Assembly (NCBI RefSeq): GCF_040215725.1
Contig: NZ_CP157967.1
Span: 1,922,001 to 1,986,000 of the forward strand
Reading direction: 5' to 3'
Origin: Rhizobium sp. ZPR4
GTDB lineage: Bacteria; Pseudomonadota; Alphaproteobacteria; Rhizobiales; Rhizobiaceae
DNA length: 64,000 nt
Below the pieces are notes generated by a model, which did no database searches, had not been told where the DNA came from, and saw nothing but the letters and a program-made list of their open reading frames with translations. Positions 46,515 to 55,607 of the stretch are shown piece after piece. Every line of letters begins with the position of its first letter. Position 1 is the first letter of the stretch. The translations under genes were made by a program, and so were the position numbers.

Positions 46515-46541
46515 AATCAATATTCAACCGAGAACTGAATC

Positions 46542-47690
46542 TCAGAAGCAGTCGCGGAACAGAGCCTTGGTGTTTTCCAAGGTCATCGCCACCGGATTGC
46601 CGCCGGCGCTTGGATCTTCGATTGCCATGGCGGAGAGCTCGTCAATCCGGTCAGGGGCGATCCCCATGGCCGAGAGGCTTTCCGGTACGCCGAGTTCCGC
46701 ACGCAACTGCAGCACATAGTCATAGAAGCCGTCAAAACCGCCCGAAATGCCGAGATAGGCTGCGGCACGTGCGATCTTGTCTTCGATGGCCTTGCGGTTG
46801 AAACGCAGGACGGCCGGCATGACGACGGCATTGGTCATGCCGTGATGCGTGTTGTAGACGGCGCCAATCGGATGGGAGAGCGCGTGGATGGCGCCAAGGC
46901 CCTTCTGGAAAGCGACGGCGCCCATGGCGGCAGCACTCATCATGTTGGCGCGAGCTTCGAGATCGGTTCCTTCGCGATAGGCGCGCGGCAGGAATTCCTT
47001 GACGAGCCGCATGCCTTCCAGCGCGATACCGGCCGACATCGGATGATAGAAGGGCGAGGAATAGGCTTCCAGGCAATGGGCAAACGCATCCATGCCCGTA
47101 CCCGCCGTAATGATCTTCGGCATGCCAACGGTCAGTTCCGGATCGGCGATGACGACGCCGGGCAGGAATTTCGGATGGAAAATGATCTTCTTCACATGCG
47201 TCGCGGAATTGGTGATGACGCTGGCACGGCCGACTTCCGAACCGGTGCCTGCCGTCGTCGGCACGGCGACGATCGGCGCGATGCCTTCGACGTTGGCGCG
47301 GGTCCACCAGTCACCAATATCTTCGAAATCCCAAACCGGCCGTGTCTGGCCAGCCATGAAGGCGACGCACTTGCCAAGATCCAGGCCTGAACCGCCGCCG
47401 AAGGCGACGACGCCATCGTGACCGCCATCCTTGAAGGCCTTCACGCCGGCTTCGAGGTTCTTCTCGTTCGGGTTCGGATCGACATCGGCAAAAAGCGCCC
47501 GGCCCAGACCCGCATCTTCCAGGATATCCAGGGCCGTCTTGGTGATCGCCATCGAGGCAAGGCCGCGGTCGGTGACCAGGAGCGGCTTCTTCATGCCCAG
47601 GCTCTTGCAGGCGTCCGCCAGTTCCTTGATCCGGCCGCGGCCGAGCTTGAAGGCGTTCGGATAGCTCCAATTGGCTGAGATGTTGCTCAT
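46542..47690 (-). CDS. Iron-containing alcohol dehydrogenase
   Basis: 382 aa of the group III metal-dependent alcohol dehydrogenases, NAD(P)-linked. GGGSGLDLGK near 100 binds the nucleotide; metal ligands lie in GTGMDAFAHCLEAY (near 195-208), and HALSHPIGAVYNTHHGMTNAVVMP (near 265-290). It starts MSNISANWSYPNAFKLG at 47690, where ATGA overlaps the stop of the aldehyde dehydrogenase gene. Together they can convert an alcohol through the aldehyde to an acid. Confidence 0.92.
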   Translation of the reverse strand: MSNISANWSYPNAFKLGRGRIKELADACKSLGMKKPLLVTDRGLASMAITKTALDILEDAGLGRALFADVDPNPNEKNLEAGVKAFKDGGHDGVVAFGGGSGLDLGKCVAFMAGQTRPVWDFEDIGDWWTRANVEGIAPIVAVPTTAGTGSEVGRASVITNSATHVKKIIFHPKFLPGVVIADPELTVGMPKIITAGTGMDAFAHCLEAYSSPFYHPMSAGIALEGMRLVKEFLPRAYREGTDLEARANMMSAAAMGAVAFQKGLGAIHALSHPIGAVYNTHHGMTNAVVMPAVLRFNRKAIEDKIARAAAYLGISGGFDGFYDYVLQLRAELGVPESLSAMGIAPDRIDELSAMAIEDPSAGGNPVAMTLENTKALFRDCF

Positions 47691-49072
47691 GCTGTTACTT
47701 TCTTCAGGTGATAGGATTTCGGGCGCGTCAGATTGTGGAAACCGATGATCGACAGCGAGCCGCCGCGGCCGGTTTCCTTGACGCCGGTCCAGCACAGTGC
47801 CGGATCGAGATAGTCGGCGCGGTTCATGAAGACGGTGCCGGTTTCGATCTCGCGGCCGATCCGCGAGGCGCGCTCGACATCCTTCGTCCAGAGCGAAGCC
47901 GTCAGGCCGTAGGGGCTGTCATTCATCAGCTCCAGCGCTTGCGCATCGCTCTTCACCTTCATGATACCGACGGCCGGACCGAAAGTCTCCTCGCGCATGA
48001 AAGCCATCGAATGATCGACGTTGACGAGGATCTGCGGCGCGAGATAGGCGCCACCGTCGTCGGCCGGGAACAGCTTCGGGTCGACCAGCGCCTTCGCACC
48101 CTTGGCAACCACATCGGCGATCTGCTCACGCACCACCTTGGCAAAGCGCTTGTGCGCCATCGGCCCGAGCGACGTCTCGGGGTCAAGCGGATTGCCGAGC
48201 TTGTAGTTCGAAACCCAGGCGACGGACTTTTCGACGAAGCTGTCGTAGAGCGATTCATGCACGTAAATGCGCTCGATGCCGCAGCAGCACTGGCCGGAAT
48301 TGAAGGTGGCGCCATCCATCAGCGTATCGACGGCAGCGTCGAGATCCGCATCTTCCATGACATAGCCCGGGTCCTTGCCGCCAAGCTCGAGCCCGAGGCT
48401 GGTGAACGTACCCGCAGCCGCCCGCTCGATCGACCGGCCGCCTTCGACGGAGCCGGTGAAATTGACGAAGTTGAAACTGCCGGCTGCGATCAGCGCCGAT
48501 GTCGTTTCGTGATCGAGGAAGACATTCTGGAAGACATCGGCGGGAACGCCGGCCTCGACAAAGGCCTGCACGAGCCGCTCGCCGACGAGCAACGTCTGGC
48601 TTGCATGTTTGAGAATGACGGCATTGCCGGCCATCAGCGCCGGGGCGACCGTATTGATCGCCGTCATATAAGGATAATTCCAGGGCGCGATGACGAAGAC
48701 GACGCCATGCGGCTCGCGCTCGATGCGGCGGGCAAAATTGGCGCTGTCCTCGACGACCAAGGGTGCCAGCGCATCAGCGGCGATCGATGCGACGTAGTTG
48801 GAGCGCTCGTTGAAGCCGCGATACTCGCCGCCATATTTGATCGGGCGGCCCATCTGCCAGGCAAGCTCCGGCACGACCACATCGGCCATCTCATTAAGCC
48901 GGGCGACACCCTTCAGCACGAGCTGGACACGATCTTCCAGCGGGCGGCGTGCCCAATCCTTCTGTGCCTTGCGAGCGCGAGCCACAACTTCCTTGGCGGC
49001 ATCCAGCGGCAAGGCCGGACGTTCGGCATAAACCTCTCCGTTCACCGGGGAGACGCATGTGATCATGGTCAT
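47687..49072 (-). CDS. Aldehyde dehydrogenase
   Basis: 461-aa NAD(P)-dependent ALDH-superfamily enzyme. APWNYPYMTAINTV near 130, FTGSVEGGRSI near 205, catalytic Glu in LELGGKDPGYV near 240, and catalytic Cys in NSGQCCCGIERIYV near 275 (three adjacent cysteines). Overall it resembles succinate-semialdehyde / gamma-glutamyl-aminobutyraldehyde dehydrogenase types. I take the ATG at 49072, with AGGAA upstream; a second ATG lies two codons later. Same operon as the glutamine-synthetase-like gene (153-bp gap). Confidence 0.93.
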   Translation of the reverse strand: MTMITCVSPVNGEVYAERPALPLDAAKEVVARARKAQKDWARRPLEDRVQLVLKGVARLNEMADVVVPELAWQMGRPIKYGGEYRGFNERSNYVASIAADALAPLVVEDSANFARRIEREPHGVVFVIAPWNYPYMTAINTVAPALMAGNAVILKHASQTLLVGERLVQAFVEAGVPADVFQNVFLDHETTSALIAAGSFNFVNFTGSVEGGRSIERAAAGTFTSLGLELGGKDPGYVMEDADLDAAVDTLMDGATFNSGQCCCGIERIYVHESLYDSFVEKSVAWVSNYKLGNPLDPETSLGPMAHKRFAKVVREQIADVVAKGAKALVDPKLFPADDGGAYLAPQILVNVDHSMAFMREETFGPAVGIMKVKSDAQALELMNDSPYGLTASLWTKDVERASRIGREIETGTVFMNRADYLDPALCWTGVKETGRGGSLSIIGFHNLTRPKSYHLKKVTA

Positions 49073-49225
49073 GATCGAATTCCTGTTTTCCTGGTCATCC
49101 AATTGATTGCCGGATGTTGCACAACCTTTGGCCGCCTTCAAAAGGAAACGGCAGGTGTGCTGGCATCTCGGCGCCTCTGCCTGACCCTAGAACGAAAATC
49201 GGGCAAGAGGCAGATCGCAAAAGCC

Positions 49226-50596
49226 TTACGCTCTTTCGAATCCGCGCGCCACTTCCCAATCGGTGATGCGACGATCGTACTCCTCCTGCTCCCATTCGGC
49301 AGCGCGGGTATAGTGATCGATGACATCGTCGCCAAAGGCGGCACGCAGCATCTTCGAATTGGTCAGGGCCTCGGTCGCGCCACGCAGGGTGCGCGGAATC
49401 TCGCGAACTTCGCGTGCGCCATAGGCGTCGCCGACGAAGGGCGCCTCCAGCTCAAGCTTGTTCTCGATCCCGTCGATGCCGGCAGCGATCAGGGCCGCAA
49501 ATGCGAGATAAGGATTGAGGTCGGAGCCGCCGACACGGCACTCGATACGGATGCTCTTGGTCTCGGCACCGCACAGGCGATAGCCGGCCGTGCGATTATC
49601 CGTGCTCCAGATCGCCTTGGTGGGGGCGAAGGTGCCGGCAACGAAGCGTTTGTAGGAGTTGATATAGGGCGCCAGGAAATAGGTGATCTCGCTGGCATGC
49701 GTCAGAAGGCCGGCAACGTAATGCCTCATCATCGGCGTCATGCCGTGTTCTTTTTCCTTGTCGAAGAACAGCGGCGTCTTGCCGTCCGCGCTCCAGAGCG
49801 ACTGATGGATATGGGATGAACTGCCGGCAGCGCTGTAATTCCACTTGGCCAGGAAGGTAATGGCCTTGCCCTTCGACCAGGCAATCTCCTTGCAGCCGTT
49901 CTTGATGATGGCGTGACGGTCCGCCATGGTCAGCGCATCGGCATAGCGGACGTTGATTTCCTCCTGGCCGGCCGAAGCCTCGCCCTTGGAGTTTTCGACG
50001 GGGATCTCGGCACCCTGCAGTCCCTTGCGGATCGCCCGCATCACATCTTCTTCCTTCGTGGTCTGGAAGATGTGGTAATCCTCGTTGTAGCCGCTGACGA
50101 GATTGAGATTGCGATAGCCGGATTCACGGGCGCTGTCGTAGCTCTGGTCGAACAGGAAGAATTCGAGCTCCGAAGCCATGTAGGCTTTCATCCCCATGGC
50201 TTCCAGCCGCTTCACCTGCTTCTTGAGGATGGCGCGCGGCGAATGCGCGACTTCCTCATGAGTATGGTGGTCAAGCACGTCGCAGAGGACGAGCGCCGTG
50301 CCTTCCAGCCAGGGGATGCGGCGCAGCGTGGCGAGATCCGGCTTCATCGTATAGTCGCCGTAGCCCTTCTCCCAGCTCGTCGACTTGTAGCCGGAGACGG
50401 TTTCCATCTCGATATCCGTCGCCTGCAGGTAGTTGCAGCTATGCGTTTCCTTCCAGGCGCTTTCGATGAAGAATTCCGCCTGGAAGCGCTTGCCCATCAA
50501 CCGGCCCTGCATGTCGACCTGACATGCCAGAACCGTATCGATGCGCCCTTCGGCCACATCTCGCTTGAGGTCGTCGAACGTATAGCTGCTGCTCAT
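49226..50596 (-). CDS. Glutamine synthetase family protein, gamma-glutamylamine ligase-like
   Basis: 456 aa. GS catalytic fold with SELEFFLFD near 142, GQEEINVRYADALTMAD near 212, the ATP/metal segment SSSHIHQSLW near 258, and the C-terminal ETKSIRIECRVGGSDLNPYLAFAALIAAG near 350. The sequence is of the PuuA/IpuC kind, which ligate glutamate to putrescine, isopropylamine or ethanolamine rather than to ammonia; the Tyr-adenylylation site of GlnA is absent. Lying between an amine-type permease and an aldehyde/alcohol dehydrogenase pair, it is probably the activating enzyme of a catabolic route. Confidence 0.88.
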   Translation of the reverse strand: MSSSYTFDDLKRDVAEGRIDTVLACQVDMQGRLMGKRFQAEFFIESAWKETHSCNYLQATDIEMETVSGYKSTSWEKGYGDYTMKPDLATLRRIPWLEGTALVLCDVLDHHTHEEVAHSPRAILKKQVKRLEAMGMKAYMASELEFFLFDQSYDSARESGYRNLNLVSGYNEDYHIFQTTKEEDVMRAIRKGLQGAEIPVENSKGEASAGQEEINVRYADALTMADRHAIIKNGCKEIAWSKGKAITFLAKWNYSAAGSSSHIHQSLWSADGKTPLFFDKEKEHGMTPMMRHYVAGLLTHASEITYFLAPYINSYKRFVAGTFAPTKAIWSTDNRTAGYRLCGAETKSIRIECRVGGSDLNPYLAFAALIAAGIDGIENKLELEAPFVGDAYGAREVREIPRTLRGATEALTNSKMLRAAFGDDVIDHYTRAAEWEQEEYDRRITDWEVARGFERA

Positions 50597-50678
50597 AATT
50601 TGGTCCGCCTGAAAGATAGAAGTGGGTCGGCCAGCGGCACGGCCGGATGTATCACCGGAGCCGCTCGTCAAGTTGGAT

Positions 50679-50698
50679 GGGGCCGCGGCCGCGGCCCC
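50679..50698. repeat. All-G/C perfect 20-bp palindrome
   Basis: GGGGCCGCGG and its complement, in the 126-bp gap between the permease and GS-like genes. As RNA it could fold into a stable processing or attenuation hairpin, although there is no T run. The flanks contain no other feature. Confidence 0.55.
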
Positions 50699-50722
50699 TG
50701 CCGGATTGATGATGGATGAGGA

Positions 50723-52294
50723 TCACACCTCGCCGACAGCTCGTTCGGCGGCGGCGATATCGGCCTGACGCTTGGCAATCATGTCCCCGATCGGTGGCCC
50801 CTGGAAACGGCGCTTTTCAAAGGCAAACCAGATGATTGCGGTCAGTACCAGGAAGCCGATTGTGATGTAGAGCGCCCATTCATTCGGCGGCTGCACGCCG
50901 ATGATGAAAATGATCGCCATAGCAATGATCACCAGAACCGAGACCAGCTTATAGGTGCCGATACCCATGTTCCACGGCCCCATCTTCGGCCATTTCGCGG
51001 TTCCGATCGCCTTGATGCCGAGGACGATCGGCACGGTGAAGGAGAGGAACAGGAAGATGACGGTGCACGACACGACGATGGTGTAGGCCGAAGAGCCGGC
51101 GATCGTGACGAGCGAAGCGCCCCAGACGAACAGGACCGCAAGAATCGCGGCCGTCCAGATGGCGACGGAAGGCGTGCGGAACCTCGGGCTGACGCTGGCA
51201 AGCGACTTCGAGAATGGCAGGCCGCCGTCACGCGAGAAGGCATAGATCATGCGCGATGCGGATGTCACGGTCGCAAGGCCGCACAGCAGCTGCGAGATGA
51301 AGATCGCAACATAGAGGATGTTGGCGACGACGGGGTTGGTGATGCTGTTGATCGTCCAGAAGAAGACGTTCCAGCCCTGCTTCGATGCCTCGTTCATGTC
51401 CGGGATCGCCAGGAGGAAGGCCAGCAGCATGATGTAGCCGAACAACGACGACCACCAGACCGAGGAGACCATGCCTCGCGGTACGGAGCTGGAGGCCTTT
51501 ACGGTCTCTTCGGACGTATGCGCAGAGGCGTCATAACCCGTGATCGTGTAGATCGGCAACAACAGACCAAGGGCGAAGACGTACCAGATATTGTCCATCT
51601 TCGGCCAAACGGAAGCATCACCTTCCGGCGTGCCGGAATAGTTGGTGAAGGTCCAGATGCGGCTGATGTCCCAGCTCTTCACGCCGATCAGGCAGACGAT
51701 GGTCAGCGCGATCGCGGCAGCGAAGATCAGGTAGCCGGACATGTCGGTCAGTTTTGCCGTGAGCCTGATGCCGAAGTGATTGATCAAGGCTTGCAGGCCG
51801 GTGATGATGGCGACGAAAATGATCTGGTTGGCAAAACCGGCCGAAGTGTTGGTATCGACGGCGATGCCGAACCAGGGGGCGATGGAGCCGCTGAAGAAGC
51901 CCCAGGTACCCACATTGATCGCGCCAAGCACGGTGATCAGGCCAAGAAGATTGAGCCAAGCCGTCAGCCAGCCGGTGAAGCGGTTACCGAGGATCGAACC
52001 CCAGTGATAGAGGCCACCGGCGGTGGGATAGGCCGAGGAAATCTGCGCCATCGAGAGCGCGAAAACACCCGAAATCAGGCAGCCAAGCGGCCACCCGATA
52101 CCGATTGCGGCACCGCCTGCACCCGACGTTGCCTGTGCGAGCGAGTTGATACCGCCTGATAGAATGCAGATGATGGAGAAGGAAATGGCGAAATTCGAGA
52201 ATGAACTCATGCGCCGTTCCAGCTCCTGGGCATAGCCCATGGAGTGCAGAATATGAATATCCTGCTTTTTGTCTAACTCTGAATAATCAGACAT
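50723..52294 (-). CDS. APC-family amino acid/amine permease
   Basis: 523-aa inner-membrane transporter with about twelve helices. The start of the first helix SFSNFAISFSIICILSGGINSL and the loop AQISSAYPTAGGLYHWGSILG (near 75-95) match the APC subgroup of GABA/choline/ethanolamine-type permeases; YDASAHTSEETVKASSSVPRGM near 270 is also typical. It should import the substrate of the adjacent ligase and dehydrogenases. Start MSDYSELDKK at 52294 has AGGGGGA. The 126 bp upstream contain a TGTGACA-type box. Confidence 0.88.
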   Translation of the reverse strand: MSDYSELDKKQDIHILHSMGYAQELERRMSSFSNFAISFSIICILSGGINSLAQATSGAGGAAIGIGWPLGCLISGVFALSMAQISSAYPTAGGLYHWGSILGNRFTGWLTAWLNLLGLITVLGAINVGTWGFFSGSIAPWFGIAVDTNTSAGFANQIIFVAIITGLQALINHFGIRLTAKLTDMSGYLIFAAAIALTIVCLIGVKSWDISRIWTFTNYSGTPEGDASVWPKMDNIWYVFALGLLLPIYTITGYDASAHTSEETVKASSSVPRGMVSSVWWSSLFGYIMLLAFLLAIPDMNEASKQGWNVFFWTINSITNPVVANILYVAIFISQLLCGLATVTSASRMIYAFSRDGGLPFSKSLASVSPRFRTPSVAIWTAAILAVLFVWGASLVTIAGSSAYTIVVSCTVIFLFLSFTVPIVLGIKAIGTAKWPKMGPWNMGIGTYKLVSVLVIIAMAIIFIIGVQPPNEWALYITIGFLVLTAIIWFAFEKRRFQGPPIGDMIAKRQADIAAAERAVGEV

Positions 52295-52342
52295 GCCATT
52301 CCCCCTAAAGCCCGGTCGTCCGCGGGATTGCGGAGAACCATG

Positions 52343-52351
52343 TGTCACATT
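52343..52351 (-). promoter_or_regulatory. AATGTGACA box upstream of the permease
   Basis: Read on the minus strand this is AATGTGACA, 49-57 bp before the permease ATG. The same nonamer (53302-53310) and a TTTGTGACA variant (53284-53292) occur in the promoter of the divergent regulator. A shared operator for the island is possible. Confidence 0.4.
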
Positions 52352-52420
52352 GACCGCTGGCGTTTTGCCATGCGGCCCGATCGCAGTTGAACTGCTCCCC
52401 GGGGTCTTTTTCTTTTATGC

Positions 52421-53188
52421 TCAGGCTTCCAGACTGCTCTGGAGAAGCCCCGTCAGATAATCGGCCATGACCCCTTGGCCGACGTCATCTCGAATGAGGT
52501 CGTTGCGGACCTCGATCATTACGTTATGCAGACCATTGGCGAGCCCATGCAGCTTCAACGTATGGGTCACACCATCTTCAGGTCCGTAAGGCTGGTTGCG
52601 CTCTGTCTGATAGAGCGGCGCCTCAGCCGAGGCATCCAGCATGCGATCGGCCAGCCAACGGTCTTCGTCATGCAGAATGCCAAGCTCCACTGCCCGTGGT
52701 TTGCCATTATAGACCGGCGTGAAACTGTGGATTGTCACGATCACGGTTTTTTGTCCGCGCGCCGCCCGCTCCTTCAAGAGCGCCCGAATGCGATCGTGAA
52801 ACGGAATGTAGAGCCCTTCCGTACGCGCCTGCCTATCCGCCTCGCCCAGATGCTGATTGCCGGGGATTGTATAGATCTCGCTCGTCTCCGGCATGGCACC
52901 AGCGCTTTCCGGCGGCCGGTTGCAATCATAAATCAGCCGGGAGAAGCGCTGAAAAACCAAGGTGGCATTCAAGCCGGCGGAAATTCCTCTTGCAACCGCG
53001 AGTGCGCCCGGATCCCAGGCGATATGGCTGGAAAGCGCCTCGACGGAAAGCCCAAGATCGCCGAACCGCTCCGGAAGCGCGAAAGAGGCATGCTCGCAGA
53101 CGAGCAGGACCGCACTGCTTCCGTCCGGTCTTTCGACCGCAACACAATCGCCGTCCGCCTTCGTCAAAATGCCTTGCTGCGCAAGCAT
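52421..53188 (-). CDS. N-formylglutamate amidohydrolase-like protein
   Basis: 255-aa zinc hydrolase of the N-formylglutamate deformylase fold. LLVCEHASFALPERFGDLGL near 29 carries the metal-binding His/Glu, HIAWDPGALAVARGI near 55, SRLIYDCNRPPES near 83, and a later IHSFTPVYNGKPRAVELG near 152. True HutG enzymes sit in histidine operons; none is here. In this context it may cleave glutamate from a gamma-glutamylated intermediate, or act on another N-acyl amino acid. First gene of the minus-strand operon, divergent from the RpiR regulator. Confidence 0.82.
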   Translation of the reverse strand: MLAQQGILTKADGDCVAVERPDGSSAVLLVCEHASFALPERFGDLGLSVEALSSHIAWDPGALAVARGISAGLNATLVFQRFSRLIYDCNRPPESAGAMPETSEIYTIPGNQHLGEADRQARTEGLYIPFHDRIRALLKERAARGQKTVIVTIHSFTPVYNGKPRAVELGILHDEDRWLADRMLDASAEAPLYQTERNQPYGPEDGVTHTLKLHGLANGLHNVMIEVRNDLIRDDVGQGVMADYLTGLLQSSLEA

Positions 53189-53283
53189 CGGAGACGCCCC
53201 ATTGCCGATTAATAAAATGTTTATAAGAAAAGAATTCTTCAGGTTTTCGTCGCTGTCAACTGGAAACTGAAATTATTTCTTCA

Positions 53284-53322
53284 TTTGTGACATTGACTCG
53301 AAATGTGACAGCGTTGTTATAT
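53284..53322 (+). promoter_or_regulatory. Promoter of the RpiR gene with two TGTGACA boxes
   Basis: TTGACT (53293-53298), an 18-bp spacer and TTATAT (53317-53322) form a promoter. TGTGACA occurs at 53286-53292 and 53304-53310, 18 bp apart, on both sides of the -35. The arrangement suits a dimeric regulator, possibly the RpiR protein itself. Confidence 0.5.
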
Positions 53323-53368
53323 CCTGAGAGGAAAGCGGCATCAGACCGTCCCGGGGAGCAAAAATCGA

Positions 53369-54241
53369 GTGAACAATGCGTCGAAGACAGTTTCGGACGT
53401 GATCAACGCGCGCTTTGACACGCTGACGCGCGCCGAAAAGCAGCTCGCCAAGAGCCTGCTCGACAACTATCCCGTTTCCGGGCTGGGCAGCATTACCACC
53501 GTTGCAGAGAATGCGCGGGTTTCGACACCGACGGTCGCGCGCATGGTGCAGAAGCTCGGATACAAAGGCTATCCGGACTTCCAGGCCCATCTTCATCAAG
53601 AGGTCGAGGCAACGATCTCCAACCCGCTGACGAAGCACGATCGCTGGGCGTCTAATGCGCCAGGCACGCATATCCTCAATCGTTTCGCCGACGCTATCAT
53701 GGGCAACCTGCGACAGACCCTGTCGGATATCGATGTGGCGACGTTCGACGGCGTTGCGGCACTGCTGTCGGAGAGGAAACGCGGCCTCTATTTCGTGGGG
53801 GGGCGCATTACGGGGGCGCTTGCCGAGTATTTCTTCACCCATATGCAGGTCATCCGACCCAACACGACGCTGCTTTCTTCCAATTCAAGCACCTGGCCGC
53901 AATATGTCCTGAACATGAATCCGGGCGATCTGCTCGTCATATTCGACATCAGGCGTTACGAGCAGGAAATGGTCAATCTGGCCGCCGCCGCCCGCCGCCG
54001 CGGCGCCGAAATCATCGTCTTCACCGACCAGTGGGCAACGCCTGCCGCCAAGCATGCGAAATACACGTTTCGCGTGCAGATCGAGGCGCCGTCCGCTTGG
54101 GATTCGTCGGTTGTCACTCTCTTTATCGTCGAAGCCCTAATCGAAGCCGTGCAAAGCTCGACATGGGACGAGACAAGCGAGCGCATGAAGACACTGGAAG
54201 GTCTTTTCGAACAAACAAAGTTGTTTCGCAAGCTAAGCTGA
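53369..54241 (+). CDS. MurR/RpiR family transcriptional regulator
   Basis: 290 aa, GTG start with GGGGAG before it. The N-terminal HTH domain (about 1-80) has LTRAEKQLAKSLLDNYPVSGLGSITTVAENARVSTPTVARMVQKLGYKGYPDF, and the C-terminal SIS domain (about 125-270) has GLYFVGGRITGALAEYFFTHM and IVFTDQWATPAAKHA. SIS domains bind phosphosugars in many members, but RpiR proteins also control amino-acid and amine catabolism. It is divergent from the catabolic operon and precedes the ABC importer, and probably controls one or both. Confidence 0.9.
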   Translation: MNNASKTVSDVINARFDTLTRAEKQLAKSLLDNYPVSGLGSITTVAENARVSTPTVARMVQKLGYKGYPDFQAHLHQEVEATISNPLTKHDRWASNAPGTHILNRFADAIMGNLRQTLSDIDVATFDGVAALLSERKRGLYFVGGRITGALAEYFFTHMQVIRPNTTLLSSNSSTWPQYVLNMNPGDLLVIFDIRRYEQEMVNLAAAARRRGAEIIVFTDQWATPAAKHAKYTFRVQIEAPSAWDSSVVTLFIVEALIEAVQSSTWDETSERMKTLEGLFEQTKLFRKLS

Positions 54242-54430
54242 AGGGGAATGAAAACACAAAATAACGGTTCGTGGAGCAGCGTGAAATACAGCGACTGTCA
54301 TACTTGTCGATTAGAAGCAAAAATCGACTGCGTTTTCAGCAAACGCAACGCTTTGAAGTCGTCACACAACCTTCATGTAACGTCATTAACAGCAACGCCA
54401 GACACTGAAAACCCAAAAGGAGGAAATGCA

Positions 54431-55534
54431 GTGATCTCGAAAATTCATCGTCTTCTGACAATCTCCACCGCGATGCTCGTCGCTTCGACGGCTATTGCGG
54501 CCGCAGAACCGAGCGCCGATCTCATCGCTGCCGCCAAGAAGGAAGGCACGCTGACCACCATCGCCCTGCCCCACAACTGGTGCGGTTATGGTGACCTGAT
54601 CGCTGCATTCAAGGCGAAGTACGGTATCGAAGTCAACGAACTGAACCCGGATGCCGGCTCGGGCGATGAAGTCGAAGCAATCCGCGCCAACAAGGGCAAT
54701 ACCGGCCCGCAGGCTCCGGACGTGATCGACGTTGGTCTCTCTTTCGGCCCGACCGCCAAGAAGGAAGGCCTGCTGCAGCCTTACAAGGTTTCCACCTGGG
54801 ATTCCATTCCGGACAGCGCCAAGGATTCCGAAGGCTACTGGTACGGCGACTACTACGGCGTTCTCTCCTTCGTCACCAACAAGGACGTCGTAAAGAACCC
54901 GCCGAAGGACTGGGCTGACCTCCTGAAGCCGGAATATGCCAACACTGTTTCGCTCGCAGGTGACCCGCGCACCTCGAACCAGGCCGTTCAGGCCGTCTAC
55001 GCCGCCGGCCTCGCTGCCGGCGAGAAGGACGCCACCAAGGTCGGTGAAGCCGGTCTCGGCTACTTCGCCAAGCTGAACAAGGCAGGCAATTTCGTTCCGG
55101 TCATCGGCAAGTCCGCTTCGCTCGCACAGGGCGCTACCCCGATCGTCGTCGCATGGGACTACAACGGTCTTTCCTGGCGCGACAGCCTGAACGGCAACCC
55201 GCCGGTTGACGTCACCGTTCCGGCTTCGGGCGTTATCGCAGGCGTTTACGTCCAGGCGATCTCGGCCTTCGCTCCGCATCCGAACGCTGCAAAGCTCTGG
55301 ATGGAGTTCCTCTATTCCGACGAAGGCCAGATCGGCTGGCTGAAGGGCTATTGCCACCCGATCCGCTTCAACGACCTGGCGAAGAACAAGAAGGTCCCGC
55401 AGGAACTTCTCGACAAGCTGCCGCCGGCCGCTGCCTACGAAAAGGCCGTATTCCCGACGCTCGACGAGCAGGATGCAGGCAAGGCCGCCATCACCACCAA
55501 GTGGGATTCCGTCGTCGGTTCGAACGTACAGTAA
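54431..55534 (+). CDS. ABC transporter periplasmic substrate-binding protein
   Basis: 367 aa with a GTG start; AGGAGG at 54418-54423 decides it, since the frame could extend 61 codons upstream into non-coding text. Signal peptide ends about AIAAAEP. The mature protein is of the Fe3+/thiamine/polyamine-like type II binding-protein cluster: LIAAAKKEGTLTTIALP, a cysteine in HNWCGYGDL, DVIDVGLSFGPTAKKEGLL, and VAWDYNGLSWRD near 240. Ligand unknown. It is separated from its permease genes by a hairpin that probably raises its level relative to them. Confidence 0.88.
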   Translation: MISKIHRLLTISTAMLVASTAIAAAEPSADLIAAAKKEGTLTTIALPHNWCGYGDLIAAFKAKYGIEVNELNPDAGSGDEVEAIRANKGNTGPQAPDVIDVGLSFGPTAKKEGLLQPYKVSTWDSIPDSAKDSEGYWYGDYYGVLSFVTNKDVVKNPPKDWADLLKPEYANTVSLAGDPRTSNQAVQAVYAAGLAAGEKDATKVGEAGLGYFAKLNKAGNFVPVIGKSASLAQGATPIVVAWDYNGLSWRDSLNGNPPVDVTVPASGVIAGVYVQAISAFAPHPNAAKLWMEFLYSDEGQIGWLKGYCHPIRFNDLAKNKKVPQELLDKLPPAAAYEKAVFPTLDEQDAGKAAITTKWDSVVGSNVQ

Positions 55535-55549
55535 TCAAACCTGACACGA

Positions 55550-55587
55550 CCTCCCCGCTCAAGCGGGGAGGTTTTCCGTTTTTTTGA
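55550..55587 (+). terminator. Partial terminator between binding protein and permease genes
   Basis: CCTCCCCGCT / AGCGGGGAGG stem (55550-55571) followed by TTTTCCG and a run of T. Such leaky hairpins after binding-protein genes are common and give excess binding protein. Confidence 0.8.
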
Positions 55588-55607
55588 CGCCGCGGATTGG
55601 GCCAATC

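Noticed and set aside
47708..49819. 703-codon open frame on the plus strand opposite the aldehyde dehydrogenase and the GS-like gene
   Set aside because: Mirror frame of high-GC genes on the other strand; composition is arginine/aspartate-rich with no family motif, and it crosses a gene boundary. The minus-strand genes explain the region fully.
52421..53188. Histidine-utilisation HutG
   Set aside because: No hut genes nearby, and the operon partners are a GS-like ligase and dehydrogenases, so I keep only the fold-level name.
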